This document shows, piece after piece, positions 50,680 to 51,443 of a stretch of DNA of 51,443 nt. The DNA is from Minisyncoccota bacterium. Lineage in GTDB: Bacteria; Patescibacteriota; Minisyncoccia; Phycocordibacterales; UBA5272. The notes beneath the pieces are model-generated. The model searched no databases. It was given only the letters and a program-made list of their open reading frames with translations, and had not been told where the DNA came from. Made by a program: the position numbers and the translations under genes. Location: assembly GCA_018061825.1 (NCBI GenBank), contig JAGOTK010000001.1:57800-109242 (forward strand), written 5' to 3'. Position 1 is the stretch's first letter. Every line of letters begins with the position of its first letter.

Positions 50680-51443
50680 TTAAGGAGTGAGAGGTGTATC
50701 AGTATTTGTATTTTCTGTATCATCTGAAGGTGTTGTTGTGATATCAGTTGTACTATCAGTAGTAGAAGTGCCATCTATTATATCTGTAGAAGTGCTAGTA
50801 TCCTCTATTATTGTAGATGTAGATGTAGATGTCGTAGTATCTTGTGTACTACTTGCATCATTATTATCAGAACTTTGATCTGTATTTGAAGAAGAATTAT
50901 TTGAATTGTTGCTACTATTATTATTTGAATTATTTTGTGAGCCCAATATTTCTTGTAATTTATCTCCATTGATACATACACTTTTCCCAGTAGAATCCTT
51001 TAGACATATTTCATCGGTACTAATTTTTGGCAATCCATTTGTACTATCTCCAAGCCACGCTATAAGTCTATTTTTAAATTCTCCCATTATTTGTACTATA
51101 TCTTTTATTGCATTTACTACTGCCGCTAGTATTGGTCTATCTTGCAATGATAAGAATCCATTTGAGCTAGTAGCTACCGCTTCTGGTATTGCAAGTTGTA
51201 TATTTTGTGCGGAGAATCCAGAATATTCTGTATTCATATCAAGTCCAGATGTGGCATTCCAATGATAGCTGATTGGATTTATTTTTAATATATCTGAGAT
51301 AGATCTAGTATATGATCCACTTACATTTTTTAGTCTTTCATCAGAGGATACAGTCAGATTACCAAGAGAGTCAGTCTGAAGCGTACCAGCTCCAAATCCT
51401 GAAAATCTCACAGTACCAGTGACATGAAGCAATGCAGATGGTG
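50680..51443 (-). CDS. Surface protein with S74 endosialidase-chaperone domain, C-terminal part (5' end beyond window)
   Basis: The frame is open to the right edge: codons above 51432 read PSA, so a TTG at 51430-51432 is not the real start. The visible part begins LHVTGTVRFSGFGAGTLQTD. The S74 intramolecular chaperone domain follows: SSDERLKNVSGSYTRSISDI, INPISYHWN, YSGFSAQNIQLAIPEAV. After it come about 60 residues with two Cys, then a tail of about 90 residues made almost only of Ser, Thr, Asn and Asp. S74 domains normally self-cleave after helping a fibre trimer fold; here a long extra tail follows, which is unusual. The upstream part is probably a beta-helical fibre or adhesin. Confidence 0.85.
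   Translation of the reverse strand, partial: PSALLHVTGTVRFSGFGAGTLQTDSLGNLTVSSDERLKNVSGSYTRSISDILKINPISYHWNATSGLDMNTEYSGFSAQNIQLAIPEAVATSSNGFLSLQDRPILAAVVNAIKDIVQIMGEFKNRLIAWLGDSTNGLPKISTDEICLKDSTGKSVCINGDKLQEILGSQNNSNNNSSNNSNNSSSNTDQSSDNNDASSTQDTTTSTSTSTIIEDTSTSTDIIDGTSTTDSTTDITTTPSDDTENTNTDTPLTP

Noticed and set aside
1-51443. tRNA, rRNA or insertion-sequence genes
   Set aside because: I saw no convincing tRNA T-arm or cloverleaf, no rRNA motifs and no transposase.
1-51443. Alternative genetic code with TGA as glycine
   Set aside because: Genes read correctly with the standard code, and TGA ends the xerC-like gene at a sensible place.

Overview
The window is strongly AT-rich bacterial DNA using the standard code: TGA is a stop, for example at the end of the xerC-like gene at 39646-39648. 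Small, simplified core genes, A-rich leaders with almost no Shine-Dalgarno sequences, many large secreted or membrane proteins without recognisable families, and a PrgI/VirB4-type secretion locus together suggest a Patescibacteria (CPR) genome, probably Parcubacteria-like. That placement is inference from gene content; no rRNA or tRNA gene is visible to confirm it.

Layout. (1) 1-3169, minus strand: secreted and membrane proteins. They include the N-terminal part of a Cys-rich repeat protein missed by simple ORF calling because it runs off the left edge, and three proteins that share a roughly 35-residue C-terminal module around TREER. (2) 3288-10597: pilB-type ATPase, a candidate structured RNA on the minus strand (5050-5230), ruvB-ruvC, a small acidic protein, tyrS and a class A penicillin-binding protein. 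(3) 10601-15134: the replication-origin neighbourhood, with dnaA-dnaN plus a small protein on the minus strand and divergent rpmH-rnpA-yidC. (4) 15145-29703, minus: a ten-gene type IV secretion-like locus (membrane protein, TrbJ/VirB5-like, VirB6-like, coiled-coil protein, PrgI, TraC-N-like, VirB4, exported protein, lysozyme/M15 wall hydrolase, membrane-anchored protein). No relaxase or coupling protein is in the window. (5) 29741-38519: rsmA, a UvrD/PcrA helicase, a coiled-coil protein, a LysM-M23 peptidase, a tiny basic protein, comM, a membrane protein, a NYN-domain protein and rpsO. (6) 38626-44203: xerC-like recombinase, exonuclease III, three exported proteins and pgk. (7) 44312-51443: a MacA/MacB-like ABC export operon behind a 35-bp perfect palindrome, nusA behind a possible attenuator, a trigger factor that appears to lack its PPIase domain, and the C-terminal part of a surface protein with an S74 chaperone domain.

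A recurring promoter form is visible: an extended -10 (TGnTAnAAT or close). In at least seven genes it lies exactly 6 nt before the ATG, which predicts leaderless transcripts. Within the secretion locus these promoters subdivide the genes into separate transcription units. The most interesting unexplained items are the candidate RNA at 5050-5230, the leaderless promoter class, the TREER-module gene cluster and the wall-hydrolase-armed secretion locus.
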